Source of the DNA: Hymenobacter sp. BT188
GTDB taxonomy: Bacteria; Bacteroidota; Bacteroidia; Cytophagales; Hymenobacteraceae
Assembly (NCBI RefSeq): GCF_014333585.1
Contig: NZ_JACSCW010000002.1
Coordinates: forward strand, 310,001 to 374,000
Direction of reading: 5' to 3'
DNA: 64,000 nucleotides
A program made the translations under genes and the position numbers. Each line of letters begins with the position of its first letter. The stretch's first letter is position 1. The notes below the pieces were generated by a model, which worked only from the letters and a program-made list of their open reading frames with translations, had not been told where the DNA came from and did no database searches. This document shows, piece after piece, positions 27,029-36,080 of this stretch.

Positions 27029-28474
27029 ATGAACAAACGGTACGTCGTGTGGCTCTGCGCCTTATTCGTTCTATTCGATTTGGGGTACTCCTACATTCAG
27101 AATTATCAGATACCGCTGGAGGGCGATTTGGCCCCCATTGTGCTGCCTAGCTTCTGGTATAGCCAAGTGCTGCAAGACCCATTTGGCTGGGCCGTAATTG
27201 CCAAAAATGAGGTGTATGCAGGGCCTAACCGGTATTTTGCTCATGCGGCTCTGGTTGGCTACTTCAAATCGGTTCCGCTGTGGCTTCAGCGCTTCACTGA
27301 TCCCATCAGCAGCGTATATCTGGCTTGCGCGCTGTTCAAAACGGCTGTGCAAGGGCTGTTGCTCTACCTACTGGCTGTGTATAGCATCGGCGCACAGCAC
27401 CTCACCGACCGGCGCCTGTGGCTGCCCGCGGCGCTGCTGGTGCCGCTGTTTCAAACGGCTGGCTACAATGGGCAAATGGGCGTAATCGACCACTCGATAA
27501 CGTACACTTTTTTCTATGCTTTCCCTTTAGCCTTGCTGCTCTTGCTGCTGCTGCCTTTCTATCGGGCCGCCTTCAGCCAGCAGCCCCTGCGCTTATCGTG
27601 GGTTGCACTCCCTCTTATCGCCGCCCTCATGGTGGTGCTGGCTTTCAACGGGCCTATTGTGACGGGCGCGGTGCTGGTGCTGTTTGTGTGTATCGGGCTG
27701 TACTGGCTAAAGCAACACTGGCCGAAAACCCGGGTGCCATCGTACCTGAGCTGGTGGGGGCGGCAGGCGAAACGGGTGCCGCTCATTGCGGTACTGCTAT
27801 TAGGCATATTCGGGCTTCTGTGCCTGTATTCGTTATATATTGGCCGCAATAATTCCGAAAACCTAACCGCCACCCTGCCCGTGTGGGAGCGGTATAAACT
27901 GGTGCCGCAGGGCGTATTTCGCCAGCTCACGGGCAAGCTCGGCTTTCCACTGCTCGTGCTGATAGGCTTAGTCAATGCCCAGCTTATCCGTCGCTTTTTG
28001 CCCCCCAGTGCAGCCAGCCGGCGGTGGCTGCGCATTTTGCAGCTGCTGGGCCTATTTACGCTGATTTATATTCTGCTGCTGCCGCTCGGGGGCTATCGCA
28101 ACTACCGGCCCCTCATCCTGCGCCGCGATTCTATTCTGCCCATTATTCTGGGTCTGATGTATTTCTACAGCGCTTCTACCTATTACTTGCTACAGCATTT
28201 GTCGGGACGGCCCCGCCGCTGGTATATAGCGGGAGTGGTGCTGTTTGCGGCCATTTTCATGAATGCCGATAAGCTCCGGATGACCAACAACAACCAGTGT
28301 GAGCGAGCAGCCTTGCAGCAGCTGGCCCAGTCGCCGGAGCCAATCGTTCATATCGACAGCGACTGTACTGTGATGGCCTGGGAAAAGATAACCGATCCGC
28401 TGCAATCGGATGACAACGCCCAACTGCTGGAGTTTTGGGGCGTGACCAAAGGAAAGAAGCTTTATTACCAGTGA
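27029..28474 (+). CDS. Polytopic membrane protein of unknown function
   Basis: 481 residues from the ATG at 27029 (MNKRYVVWLCALF); the longer frame from 26954 lacks an ATG and is unlikely. Roughly ten hydrophobic helices, with Arg/Lys-rich cytoplasmic loops and a soluble C-terminal tail (about the last 70 residues) ending in EKITDPLQSDDN...GVTKGKKLYYQ. The overall shape resembles GT-C type glycosyltransferase or O-antigen-polymerase-like membrane proteins, but I see no catalytic motif and leave it unassigned. One GCCCCCC motif copy at 28000. Confidence 0.7.
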   Translation: MNKRYVVWLCALFVLFDLGYSYIQNYQIPLEGDLAPIVLPSFWYSQVLQDPFGWAVIAKNEVYAGPNRYFAHAALVGYFKSVPLWLQRFTDPISSVYLACALFKTAVQGLLLYLLAVYSIGAQHLTDRRLWLPAALLVPLFQTAGYNGQMGVIDHSITYTFFYAFPLALLLLLLLPFYRAAFSQQPLRLSWVALPLIAALMVVLAFNGPIVTGAVLVLFVCIGLYWLKQHWPKTRVPSYLSWWGRQAKRVPLIAVLLLGIFGLLCLYSLYIGRNNSENLTATLPVWERYKLVPQGVFRQLTGKLGFPLLVLIGLVNAQLIRRFLPPSAASRRWLRILQLLGLFTLIYILLLPLGGYRNYRPLILRRDSILPIILGLMYFYSASTYYLLQHLSGRPRRWYIAGVVLFAAIFMNADKLRMTNNNQCERAALQQLAQSPEPIVHIDSDCTVMAWEKITDPLQSDDNAQLLEFWGVTKGKKLYYQ

Positions 28475-28808
28475 GCCGCATGTCATCAGAAAAGCACCAA
28501 AGTTCAGTATAAGCAGCGCATTAATGCTTCAGCTTTTCAAGGAATTATTCCCGTATGCTGCTTTCACTTATGACCGCGGTTTGGTATATTGAATATATGT
28601 AAGAGCTTGATAAACGCGGTTTTAAGCTGAGCCGTAGCGGGCCCGATTCCGGAGCGCCAATACTGATTGATAACGCAAATTGCCGTGTTCATGTAGCTGA
28701 AAGCGACGTTGACAGAAAATGCCAGCACAGGGGCTGTCATAGTGGTATCTTTAATAAGAATCATATTTAATGTATAAATATTGATAATACTATTTACCGC
28801 TCCTGATC
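28475..28808. other. Intergenic region before the L,D-transpeptidase gene
   Basis: 334 bases. A 66-codon open frame on the minus strand (28564-28764) has no recognisable similarity and no supporting signal. The last 60 bases are AT-rich and likely contain the transpeptidase promoter. Nothing else seen. Confidence 0.5.
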
Positions 28809-30266
28809 ATGTTTCCTTACCTACGCTTAACGCATGTTGTTGCTTTGCTACTGCTGTGTAAAAGCATTGCTGTAGAGGCCCATACGGTCAGTTCTGCTGC
28901 TGAGCTACCGGCAGGAGGAGGCCAAACAACAACGGAGGTCGCCGTTCAGCTCCGGCAGCTCTACGCCACCAAAGCATCATCTGCGGAAGCCAGTACCCAG
29001 GAACAGGTGCAGCTGTTTTATACGCTCGTCGATTTCGTGCCTGTATGGACCACCGATGCTGGCCCGACTGAGAACGCGCAGGCAGCTCTTACCCTGTTAT
29101 CACAAGCTCAGCGGTACGGGCTCAAGGCCTCCGACTATGAGACTGCTTCCCTTCAGCTTCTGCTCGATTCGTTACAGACAACCCCAACCCAACTCCAGCA
29201 GCGCCTGAAGGTCGAAACACGCCTTACGGCGGCGCTTCTCCGGTTTTCCCAGCATTTGAGCCACGGCCGGATACAGGACAGCACAATCCGGCCTTCGCGG
29301 GTGACGGAGAGTGAAGTTATCAACGTCGCCATTCACCTTAGTCAGGCGCTCCAAAGCAATAATTTTGGGCAACATATGCTGCTGGCGCAGCCCAACAGCC
29401 GGAGCTATGTGCGACTGCTGTGGACATGGCAGCGCCTGTTGGAATCGGATACAGTGGCGGCCCGTAAAATGGCCCTTTCCGTAGCTCTTAACTTGGAGCG
29501 GCTACGTTGGGAACCGCGCGCCGATTCTATCTATCTGGTTGTCAATATTCCTGCCTACAGCTTGCAGGTAGTGCGCGGCCCGCAGGTGGTGCGTAGCCAC
29601 CGGGTGGTGGTGGGCAAAGCGGCCACTCCCACGCCGGAGCTGTACAGCGCGGTCAATTTCTTTCAGACGGCACCCGAATGGCGTATGCCACATAGCATTG
29701 CCACCAAAGAGGTTCTACCACGGTTGAAGCGTGATCCGCGCTACCTCAGCTCCCGCAACCTGAGGTTGTATGATCGGGCCGGGGAACGGGTGAATGCTTC
29801 GCGGGTAAACTGGAAAACGATGACGCCCGCTGAGTTTCCGTATCAGATTAGGCAGGCGCCTTCTTCACGCAATGCTCTGGGAAATGTGGTATTTCGCTTT
29901 CCAAACCCCTATGAAGTATTCCTGCACGATACCCCTGATCGGAAGTTGTTTGACGCTAATACCCGTGCGCTGAGCCACGGCTGCATTCGGGTGCAGCATG
30001 CGTGGGCGCTGGCCCGCTTTCTGGTGGAGCGCGACGCCGGCAAGGCAAGTAGCAGGGTGGAGAAAATGAATGACAGCCTTAACGAGGGCGAAACCAAGTA
30101 CTTCGGTCTCTATGCCTCCGTGCCTCTGACAATACGCTATCAAACCTGCGAGGCTGATGGCAGCCAACTCCGTCAGCTGCCCGACATTTACGGCCTCGAC
30201 AAGGTATTAGCAGAAGCCTGGGAGAACGTATCCAGTCATAAGTCAGATGTAGCCGTTAGCCGCTAA
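28809..30266 (+). CDS. L,D-transpeptidase, YcbB/LdtD-like
   Basis: Periplasmic enzyme forming 3-3 peptidoglycan cross-links or attaching proteins to peptidoglycan. 485 residues: signal peptide (about 1-24), a scaffold domain (about 45-230) typical of YcbB-like proteins with TTDAGPTENAQAAL and GLKASDY, and a YkuD catalytic domain (from about 240) with His373 in FLHDTP and the catalytic SHGCIRV at about 389-395 (Cys392). The peptidoglycan-binding segment is shorter than in E. coli LdtD (615 residues). Monocistronic with a canonical terminator after it. Confidence 0.93.
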   Translation: MFPYLRLTHVVALLLLCKSIAVEAHTVSSAAELPAGGGQTTTEVAVQLRQLYATKASSAEASTQEQVQLFYTLVDFVPVWTTDAGPTENAQAALTLLSQAQRYGLKASDYETASLQLLLDSLQTTPTQLQQRLKVETRLTAALLRFSQHLSHGRIQDSTIRPSRVTESEVINVAIHLSQALQSNNFGQHMLLAQPNSRSYVRLLWTWQRLLESDTVAARKMALSVALNLERLRWEPRADSIYLVVNIPAYSLQVVRGPQVVRSHRVVVGKAATPTPELYSAVNFFQTAPEWRMPHSIATKEVLPRLKRDPRYLSSRNLRLYDRAGERVNASRVNWKTMTPAEFPYQIRQAPSSRNALGNVVFRFPNPYEVFLHDTPDRKLFDANTRALSHGCIRVQHAWALARFLVERDAGKASSRVEKMNDSLNEGETKYFGLYASVPLTIRYQTCEADGSQLRQLPDIYGLDKVLAEAWENVSSHKSDVAVSR

Positions 30267-30295
30267 AAGCCTTACCTCACTTTAGATGATATTAT

Positions 30296-30335
30296 TCAAA
30301 AAAGCCCCCCAAACTATAGTTGGGGGGCTTTTTTG
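30296..30335 (+). terminator. Transpeptidase terminator built from a GGGGGGC inverted pair
   Basis: AAAAAAGCCCCCCAACTATAG-like arm pairs with TTGGGGGGCTTTTTT; canonical host terminator. Confidence 0.93.
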
Positions 30336-30416
30336 CTGGGTTTATAGTTTATGTTGTCAATAGAACGGCTAGTCTTAGTCAAGACGGACAACTGATTTAC
30401 AAGAAAAGTAGAGCGA

Positions 30417-31163
30417 TTATGAGTTGCCCTCCCTGCCAGTGACTTTTAGTGCCGCTAATGCGTCCGAAACCTGCGTGTCCAGTACCTGAATCACGCGCGT
30501 GGCTTCTTCTTCAATGGAACGCTGATAGTCGAGGGCGGCGGGTGTCGTAGGCGATTCTTCCCACTGCGCTAGCTCACCCAGGGTGCCCAGGCGCCCTAAG
30601 GACTCATCTAAGTGATGATAAAGCTGCAGCCACGTAGCGCTGGAATTTCCTGGTTGCTGCTTCAAGGCCAGCCGCAAGTCCAGCATTTTCATTACCACCG
30701 CTGCCAAGGCTTGCAGACGCGTTTGCTCAGCGAAAGAAAGCGCCCGCGGCTGACGATCAATCACGCACAGGGCGCCAATTGCCTGACCATCAGCGGTAAG
30801 CAATGGGTGGCCGGCATAAAAACGCAGCTGCAACGCCTCTGCTACTCCCGGATCGGTCAGGTGGCAAGGTTCGCGCAGCAAGTCTTCATACATGGTCGTT
30901 TCACCCTGCAGGATAGCCACCGAACATACACTCTCATTGCGGGCAACCCGCTCAGCGCCGGCCAAGCCGAAATTAGCCTTGAACCACACGCTACCTTCAT
31001 CCACCAAGGAAACCAATGCAATGGGAGTATTAAACAGCTTCGCCGTGAGGCGCACCACTTCATCAAATACGGCATCCGGTGTTGTGCCCAAAACCAAGTA
31101 AGGAGCCAGCGCCATCAGTCGCTGTTGGTCATCGGCTGGAATAAGCGAATCAGGTTTAGGCAT
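30417..31163 (-). CDS. GAF-domain sensory protein
   Basis: 248-residue cytoplasmic protein (ATG at 31163, MPKPDSLIPADD; an ATG 24 bases upstream is less likely). One GAF domain at about residues 25-165 with the familiar pattern: FDEVVRLTAKLFNTPIALVSLVDEG, VWFKANFGL, RNESVCSVAIL, then RFYAGHPLLTADGQAIGALCVID. No kinase, cyclase or HTH domain is attached; the C-terminal helical part could be a coiled-coil signalling helix. It converges with nothing and is divergent from the PAS histidine kinase 400 bases away, a possible but unproven partner. Confidence 0.88.
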   Translation of the reverse strand: MPKPDSLIPADDQQRLMALAPYLVLGTTPDAVFDEVVRLTAKLFNTPIALVSLVDEGSVWFKANFGLAGAERVARNESVCSVAILQGETTMYEDLLREPCHLTDPGVAEALQLRFYAGHPLLTADGQAIGALCVIDRQPRALSFAEQTRLQALAAVVMKMLDLRLALKQQPGNSSATWLQLYHHLDESLGRLGTLGELAQWEESPTTPAALDYQRSIEEEATRVIQVLDTQVSDALAALKVTGREGNS

Positions 31164-31585
31164 AGTACACAAATATACCCCTGACAAGCCGGGTCTGGCG
31201 ACAAAAGTTTCCCTTAAGGAATTAGTTTAAGCTGTACTGCAACACCGAGCGCTGGTATAATGGGGCTGCTGTCACAGATCAGCGGTCATTATGCCCAGTT
31301 GTGTTCTTATCATTGTAAAGACGTTCTGCTTCGCCGCTCTACTATCAGGTTGAGGTCTGCGGCTGCTCACCTGCAAATCGTTAGTACGAGAAAGTAGCCT
31401 CTTCTTATAACTCATTGGAAAGCAAGCATAAAAAAGGCCCCCCAGAGCACTGGGGGGCCTTTTTTTAAGTTTGAGCAAGAACGCTGCTACGCGGGCATTT
31501 TCCAGCCGCGTTGGGTGCGGGGACTCCCGAAACTCTCGTAGCTTTAAGCTCTCTTCCCACCCGTCCGCTTTCCCGCGCAGAAGTT
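31164..31585. other. Intergenic region between GAF and PAS-kinase genes
   Basis: About 420 bases with divergent flanking genes. It contains a complete GGGGGGC-pair terminator (31430-31468) although no recognisable gene ends next to it. That suggests a small transcript, a decayed gene, or an independent role of the inverted pair. A 68-codon minus-strand frame (31272-31478) spans the hairpin and is not convincing. Confidence 0.5.
31430..31468. terminator. Terminator-like GGGGGGC inverted pair without an obvious gene
   Basis: AAAAAGGCCCCCCAG pairs with CTGGGGGGCCTTTTTTT around a short loop. It lies between two divergently transcribed genes, so it terminates neither in the normal orientation. 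Confidence 0.75.
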
Positions 31586-34378
31586 ATGCCCACGACCCCA
31601 ACCTCTGCTGATTCTCATTCCTCCGCGCCTTTCGATTCGCTGGCTCCCCCAGACGACCTGCTCCGCGACCTGCTAGCTGTATCGCTCACGGGTGTCATCT
31701 TCTATACTCCCCTCTTCAATGCGGCGGGGGAGGTTACTGATTTCACGTTCACCTACCTCAATCCGGCGGCCCAGCGTATGCTGCGGATGCCCGAACGGCC
31801 CACGGTGACCCACAAGCAGCAGTGGCCCCAGAGTGAAGCCCACGGCACCTTCGCCTTCCACATTGACGCCTTTCTCTCGGGTGAGCCGCGCGAATACAAT
31901 ATCAACTACCAGGCCGACGGCCACGACAACTATTACCGCCTCGCGGCGCAGCGCTCCGGGCAAGGACTACTGGTGAGCTTCACCGACACGGCCGACCAGC
32001 CCCGCACGCCCGTCGAAAGCGCCCTACGGGAGAGCCAGGCCCGCGAGCAAGAGGCCCGCGTCCAGGCCGAACATCAGCGCAACGAGTTTTGGGACTTTAT
32101 GGCCCAGGCTCCCATGGCGGTGGCGGTCTACCGGGGGCCACAGCACCGCGTAGAGATGGCCAATGCCGCAACGCTGGCCATCTGGGACCGCCCGCTCGCC
32201 GACGTGCTGCACCGCCCCGTGTTCGAGATCTTGCCTGAGGCGGCAGACCCCACCGTGGTGGCCATCTTTGACCGGGTGTTCAGCACCGGCACGCCTTATA
32301 CTGCCCACGAGTTGCCCACGCCCATCAACCGCCACGGGCAAGTGGAGGTGGTGTACTGGAACTTCGTGTTTGAGCCCGAACGCCAGCCCGATGGTCGCAT
32401 CATCGGCATTCTGTCCATCGGAACCGACGTGACCGAGCAGGTACGAGCCCGCTTGCAGGTCGAGCAGCTCAACCGGGAGCTGGAAGCTCGCGTGCAGGAA
32501 CGCACTCTGCAGGTACGCGAGCAAGGCCAGCGCCTGGAACGCCTGTTTATGCAGGCTCCAGCGGCCATCTGCATCCTGGGCGGACCGGAGCTGGTCTTCG
32601 AACTAGTTAACCCCATCTATCAGCAATTATTTCCCGAGCGCGAGCTGCTGGGCAAGCCCTTGCGGGAAGCCCTGCCGGAACTGGTCGATCATGCCACGTA
32701 CATCACCATGCGGCAGGTGTTCGAAACAGGCGAAACCAGCTGGCAGCAGGCTCTGCATACCCCCCTGGCGCGCATCGATGATGGGGTGCTGGAGGACCGT
32801 TACTTCAACTACGTTTTGCAGCCGCGCTACAACGAGCAGGGCCATATTGACGGCGTACTGGTTTTTGGCTTCGACGTGACGGAGCAGGTACAGGCCCGCC
32901 GGAGTAGCGAGGAAAGCCGCGAGGAGCTCAAACGCTTTAAATTTATGGCTGACCAGGCCCGGGACCCTTTCATCCTTATGCGTGCAGATGGCACCTTTGC
33001 CTATCTCAACCAGCGGGCTCTGGAAGCGTGGGGTTACACGGCCGAGGAAATGAGGAACCTGCGCGTGCCTGACATCGACCCGATTTATCAGGAAGAAGCC
33101 TTCAGCCAGCTATTTGCCCGGGTGCAGCAACAGGAACATATCCCGCTATTTGAAACCCAGCACCGGCGCAAAGACGGCCACGTCTACCCCGTGGAAATCA
33201 GCGCGGTCGGCTTACAACTGGAAAACCAACCCCACCTGTTGGTGGTCGCCCGCGACGTCACGGAGCAGAAGCACATCCTGTCGGCGTTGCAGGAAAGTGA
33301 GGCCCGCTTCCGTATCATGGCCGACGCCGCTCCGAACATGGTTTGGGCCGTGCACCCAGATTCATCCATCCGCTACGTCAACCGCGCCTTCCTCGACTTT
33401 GTCGGCTTGGAAAACGAACAGCAATACATCCGTACAGGTTGGAGGCCATACCTGCACCCTGACGAACTGGAGTTGACCCAGCACACGTTGTCGGAAGCCA
33501 TAGGGCAGGGGCGAGCATACATTTTGGAACACCGCATGCGGCACCACGACGGACAGTACCGCTGGCTGCTGGCGCAGGGCGCCCCGAGTTTCCTGGCAAA
33601 TGGGGAGCTCTTCGGCTACGTGGGGTCAGCCATCGACATCACTGACCTTAAGCAGGCCAACGAGCAACTCCGACGCACGAACGTAGACTTAGATAACTTC
33701 ATTTATGCAGCCTCTCACGATTTAAAAGCGCCCATTTCCAACATCGAGGGCTTGCTACAGCTGCTGCGCGCCGACCTGCCGCCCGAGGTGGCCCAGGGGG
33801 CAGATGTCGAGCCGACGCTAGCGCTTATGGGCGAGTCGGTCGAGCGTTTCAAGCGTACTATCGAGCACCTGACCGAGGTCAGCAAGCTGCAAAAAGAACA
33901 CGCGCCCGCCACCACTGCGGTTGACTTAGCGGTGATCGTGGAAGATGTGCGCCAAGACTTAGCTCCCCTTATCCAAGCAAGTGGGGCCCGCTTGCGTGTG
34001 GAGGTAACCGATTTTCCGCCGGTGCTCTTCCCCGAGAAAAACCTGCGTTCGGTCGTTTACAATCTCCTGAGCAACGCCCTCAAATACCGCTCTCCGGATT
34101 GTACGCCCCACATCGACGTGCGGGCCCACGTCCGAACGGGCTTCACGGTGCTGGAGGTGCACGACAACGGTTTGGGCATTGCAGCCACCCACCTGCCCAA
34201 ACTCTTTACGATGTTTCAGCGCTTTCACGACCACGTCGAAGGCTCGGGCATTGGCCTGTACATGGTCAAGAAGATGGTGGAGAATGCCGACGGCCGCGTC
34301 GAAGTGCACAGCCAGGCCGGAGCGGGCACAACCTTTTTCGTTCATTTGCCCCACGCGGCCATGCCCCTCGGCACATGA
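31586..34378 (+). CDS. Multi-PAS sensor histidine kinase
   Basis: 930 residues from the ATG at 31586 (MPTTPTSADSHS). No membrane helices, so a soluble sensor. About five PAS/PAC domains in tandem (roughly 30-150, 195-310, 330-450, 455-570, 580-700), joined by a coiled-coil linker (VEQLNRELEARVQERTLQV). Then HisKA with the phosphorylated His711 in AASHDLKAPISNIEG, and an HATPase domain with N box NLLSNALKY, G1 DNGLGIA and a GSGIGLYMVKK G2 box. This cyanobacterial-phytochrome-like HisKA type is common in Hymenobacter. No response regulator is adjacent; a host terminator follows, then the element boundary. Confidence 0.94.
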   Translation: MPTTPTSADSHSSAPFDSLAPPDDLLRDLLAVSLTGVIFYTPLFNAAGEVTDFTFTYLNPAAQRMLRMPERPTVTHKQQWPQSEAHGTFAFHIDAFLSGEPREYNINYQADGHDNYYRLAAQRSGQGLLVSFTDTADQPRTPVESALRESQAREQEARVQAEHQRNEFWDFMAQAPMAVAVYRGPQHRVEMANAATLAIWDRPLADVLHRPVFEILPEAADPTVVAIFDRVFSTGTPYTAHELPTPINRHGQVEVVYWNFVFEPERQPDGRIIGILSIGTDVTEQVRARLQVEQLNRELEARVQERTLQVREQGQRLERLFMQAPAAICILGGPELVFELVNPIYQQLFPERELLGKPLREALPELVDHATYITMRQVFETGETSWQQALHTPLARIDDGVLEDRYFNYVLQPRYNEQGHIDGVLVFGFDVTEQVQARRSSEESREELKRFKFMADQARDPFILMRADGTFAYLNQRALEAWGYTAEEMRNLRVPDIDPIYQEEAFSQLFARVQQQEHIPLFETQHRRKDGHVYPVEISAVGLQLENQPHLLVVARDVTEQKHILSALQESEARFRIMADAAPNMVWAVHPDSSIRYVNRAFLDFVGLENEQQYIRTGWRPYLHPDELELTQHTLSEAIGQGRAYILEHRMRHHDGQYRWLLAQGAPSFLANGELFGYVGSAIDITDLKQANEQLRRTNVDLDNFIYAASHDLKAPISNIEGLLQLLRADLPPEVAQGADVEPTLALMGESVERFKRTIEHLTEVSKLQKEHAPATTAVDLAVIVEDVRQDLAPLIQASGARLRVEVTDFPPVLFPEKNLRSVVYNLLSNALKYRSPDCTPHIDVRAHVRTGFTVLEVHDNGLGIAATHLPKLFTMFQRFHDHVEGSGIGLYMVKKMVENADGRVEVHSQAGAGTTFFVHLPHAAMPLGT

Positions 34379-34454
34379 CCCATCTTCAACGCGATAGAAA
34401 CCAGGTGTTTACTATCAGGCTAAAAGGTTAGGTGTGCTTCAATAGCCACCAAAT

Positions 34455-34491
34455 AAAAAGCCCCCCAGCAGTGCTACTGGGGGGCTTTTTT
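34455..34491 (+). terminator. Histidine-kinase terminator built from a GGGGGGC inverted pair
   Basis: AAAAAGCCCCCCAGCAG pairs with CTACTGGGGGGCTTTTT. Its T tract abuts the left copy of the attachment repeat, so before integration it stood next to the 3' end of the tRNA-Gly gene. Confidence 0.92.
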
Positions 34492-34543
34492 ATGAATGAG
34501 CGAGAAACGAGGTTCGAACTCGCGACCCTCAGCTTGGGAAGCT
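34490..34543 (+). repeat. Left attachment repeat: tRNA-Gly 3' fragment
   Basis: 54 bases identical to 44466-44519. It contains the 3' 45 bases of tRNA-Gly(CCC), from the anticodon loop to the discriminator, but not the 5' half, so it is not a functional tRNA. It is the displaced original 3' end left by integration. Confidence 0.92.
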
Positions 34544-34658
34544 ATGGGTAGTGTATATTTAGCATCAACGCTTATCTGCTAATACTGCTGTAAATGCTTC
34601 ATAAGCAGCGTTTTTAATGTTATGGTGTATTGTTGTTATCATGTTTTCTATTAGGTTT

Positions 34659-34694
34659 GTGTAAACCGCCGTGTAAACCAACGGTAGTTTACAC
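34659..34694. promoter_or_regulatory. Left arm-type integrase sites
   Basis: GTGTAAACC at 34659-34667 and 34671-34679, plus an inverted GTTTACAC at 34687-34694, directly before the integrase ATG. The same pair with the same 12-base step is at the right end (44404-44424). They are probable arm-type binding sites of the integrase and may also allow it to repress its own gene. Confidence 0.7.
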
Positions 34695-34697
34695 AGC

Positions 34698-36071
34698 ATG
34701 GCTACCACCGACCACAAAGAAGGCAAGGCAACCGTAAGGGCCGTATACTACACCAGTAAAGTACTGGCTGATGGCTCCCACCCGTTTCTAATCTGCATTA
34801 CCAAAGACCGGAAGCGTAAGTATCTGGCGACAGGGGAGAAGCTACACCCCAAATACTGGAATGCAGAGAAAGGGGGCGACTTCCGCAAGTCCATTCGTAA
34901 GAGCTATCCTGACACTTATCGGGAGCAGCTAATTACTAATCTGGGTGAGTGGGAGAAAAAGTACGAGACTGCCGCTGGAATGATTGCGCGCAATGATGAG
35001 CAGCACACCGCCGCCGACGTAGCCCGTAAGGCAGCCGAAGCTCGTAAGGCTTCACGTCGGGTAAAGCTATTAGCCTACATAGAGGAATTAGCGGCAGGTA
35101 TGGCAGCCGGTGGACAAATAGGCAATGCGACGGTGTATCGTGACCTAGGTAACCAGCTAGCAAAGTTCATCGCGGCGGAGGATAACACCCCAGAGCCACC
35201 ATTAGGTAAAGGCAGAGAAAAGGAACGGGCCGAGTGGATACGGCAGCATGATATTCCATTCGACCGCGTAAGCGTAGGTTTCTGCCATGAGTGGGAAGCG
35301 ACCCTACGTGCCACCGGAGCCGAGGAAATCACGCTTTCCTTACGGTTCCGCACGTTGCGGGCCGTGCTGAATAAGGCTATAGCAAATGGCTTAGCCAAAG
35401 CCGAACAGTACCCCTTCGCTCGCAACGTGGCTGAACGCCACAAGTTTCAGGTGGGCAAGTTCGATGTGTCCACGAGCAAGCGAGCTATTACCCGCGACGA
35501 GGTACGCAAGATTGAAGCGTATCAACCAACCACTGACCGGCTACGACTGGCGAAGGATGCGTTTATCTTCTCCTTCTATGCTGGCGGCATTAACTGGGTA
35601 GATTTAGCTCAACTACAGTGGCGCAACCTAGCTAATGATACCAGTGGCAACCTACGGCTCGCGTATGTACGCGACAAGACAGGGGGGAAATTTGCTTTGA
35701 AACTACAGCCCCCAGCCGCTGCCATTATCAACTACCACCGGCCCCATACTTATGCAGGTCCTGAGAGCTTTATCTTCCCCGTTCTCAATGCGGCTACCCA
35801 CCGCACTAAACAGCAGATCAAAAACCGGCTGCACAAAGTGCTAGGGCAAGTAAATAAGGACTTAAAGCTACTGGCTGCGGAGATTGGTATAGATATACCC
35901 CTTACAACCTATGTCGCCCGTCATTCCTTTGCTACAAGCTTAAAGCGGGCCGGAGTGGCTACAGCAATTATCAGCGAGAGCATGGGGCACGCCTCTGAGG
36001 CAGTTACTGCCGTGTACTTGGATAGCTTCGCGTCAGACGTGTTAGATTCAGCTTTTGAAAACCTGTTATAG
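34698..36071 (+). CDS. Tyrosine-type integrase of the element (Bacteroidota mobile-element family)
   Basis: 457-residue site-specific recombinase next to the left attachment repeat. N-terminal arm-binding domain (about 10-100), SAM-like core-binding domain (about 125-250), catalytic domain (about 265-450). Catalytic residues seen: Arg408-His409 in YVARHSFATS, the ESMGHAS box, and the nucleophile Tyr440 in AVYLDSF. The usual first catalytic Arg is absent: the corresponding segment reads FYAGGINWVD (about 294-303). IntDOT of the CTnDOT element also lacks this Arg, so activity is still likely. The next gene starts 9 bases after the stop, suggesting cotranscription. Confidence 0.92.
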   Translation: MATTDHKEGKATVRAVYYTSKVLADGSHPFLICITKDRKRKYLATGEKLHPKYWNAEKGGDFRKSIRKSYPDTYREQLITNLGEWEKKYETAAGMIARNDEQHTAADVARKAAEARKASRRVKLLAYIEELAAGMAAGGQIGNATVYRDLGNQLAKFIAAEDNTPEPPLGKGREKERAEWIRQHDIPFDRVSVGFCHEWEATLRATGAEEITLSLRFRTLRAVLNKAIANGLAKAEQYPFARNVAERHKFQVGKFDVSTSKRAITRDEVRKIEAYQPTTDRLRLAKDAFIFSFYAGGINWVDLAQLQWRNLANDTSGNLRLAYVRDKTGGKFALKLQPPAAAIINYHRPHTYAGPESFIFPVLNAATHRTKQQIKNRLHKVLGQVNKDLKLLAAEIGIDIPLTTYVARHSFATSLKRAGVATAIISESMGHASEAVTAVYLDSFASDVLDSAFENLL

Positions 36072-36080
36072 ACTCATTTT

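Noticed and set aside
28564..28764. 66-codon minus-strand open frame in an intergenic region
   Set aside because: No recognisable family and no start signal; kept only as a remark in the intergenic entry.
31272..31478. 68-codon minus-strand open frame
   Set aside because: It runs across a terminator hairpin and its peptide is not protein-like.
34499..34543. Second tRNA-Gly gene
   Set aside because: Only the 3' 45 bases are present; the acceptor 5' strand, D arm and most of the anticodon arm are missing, so it is an attachment-site remnant.
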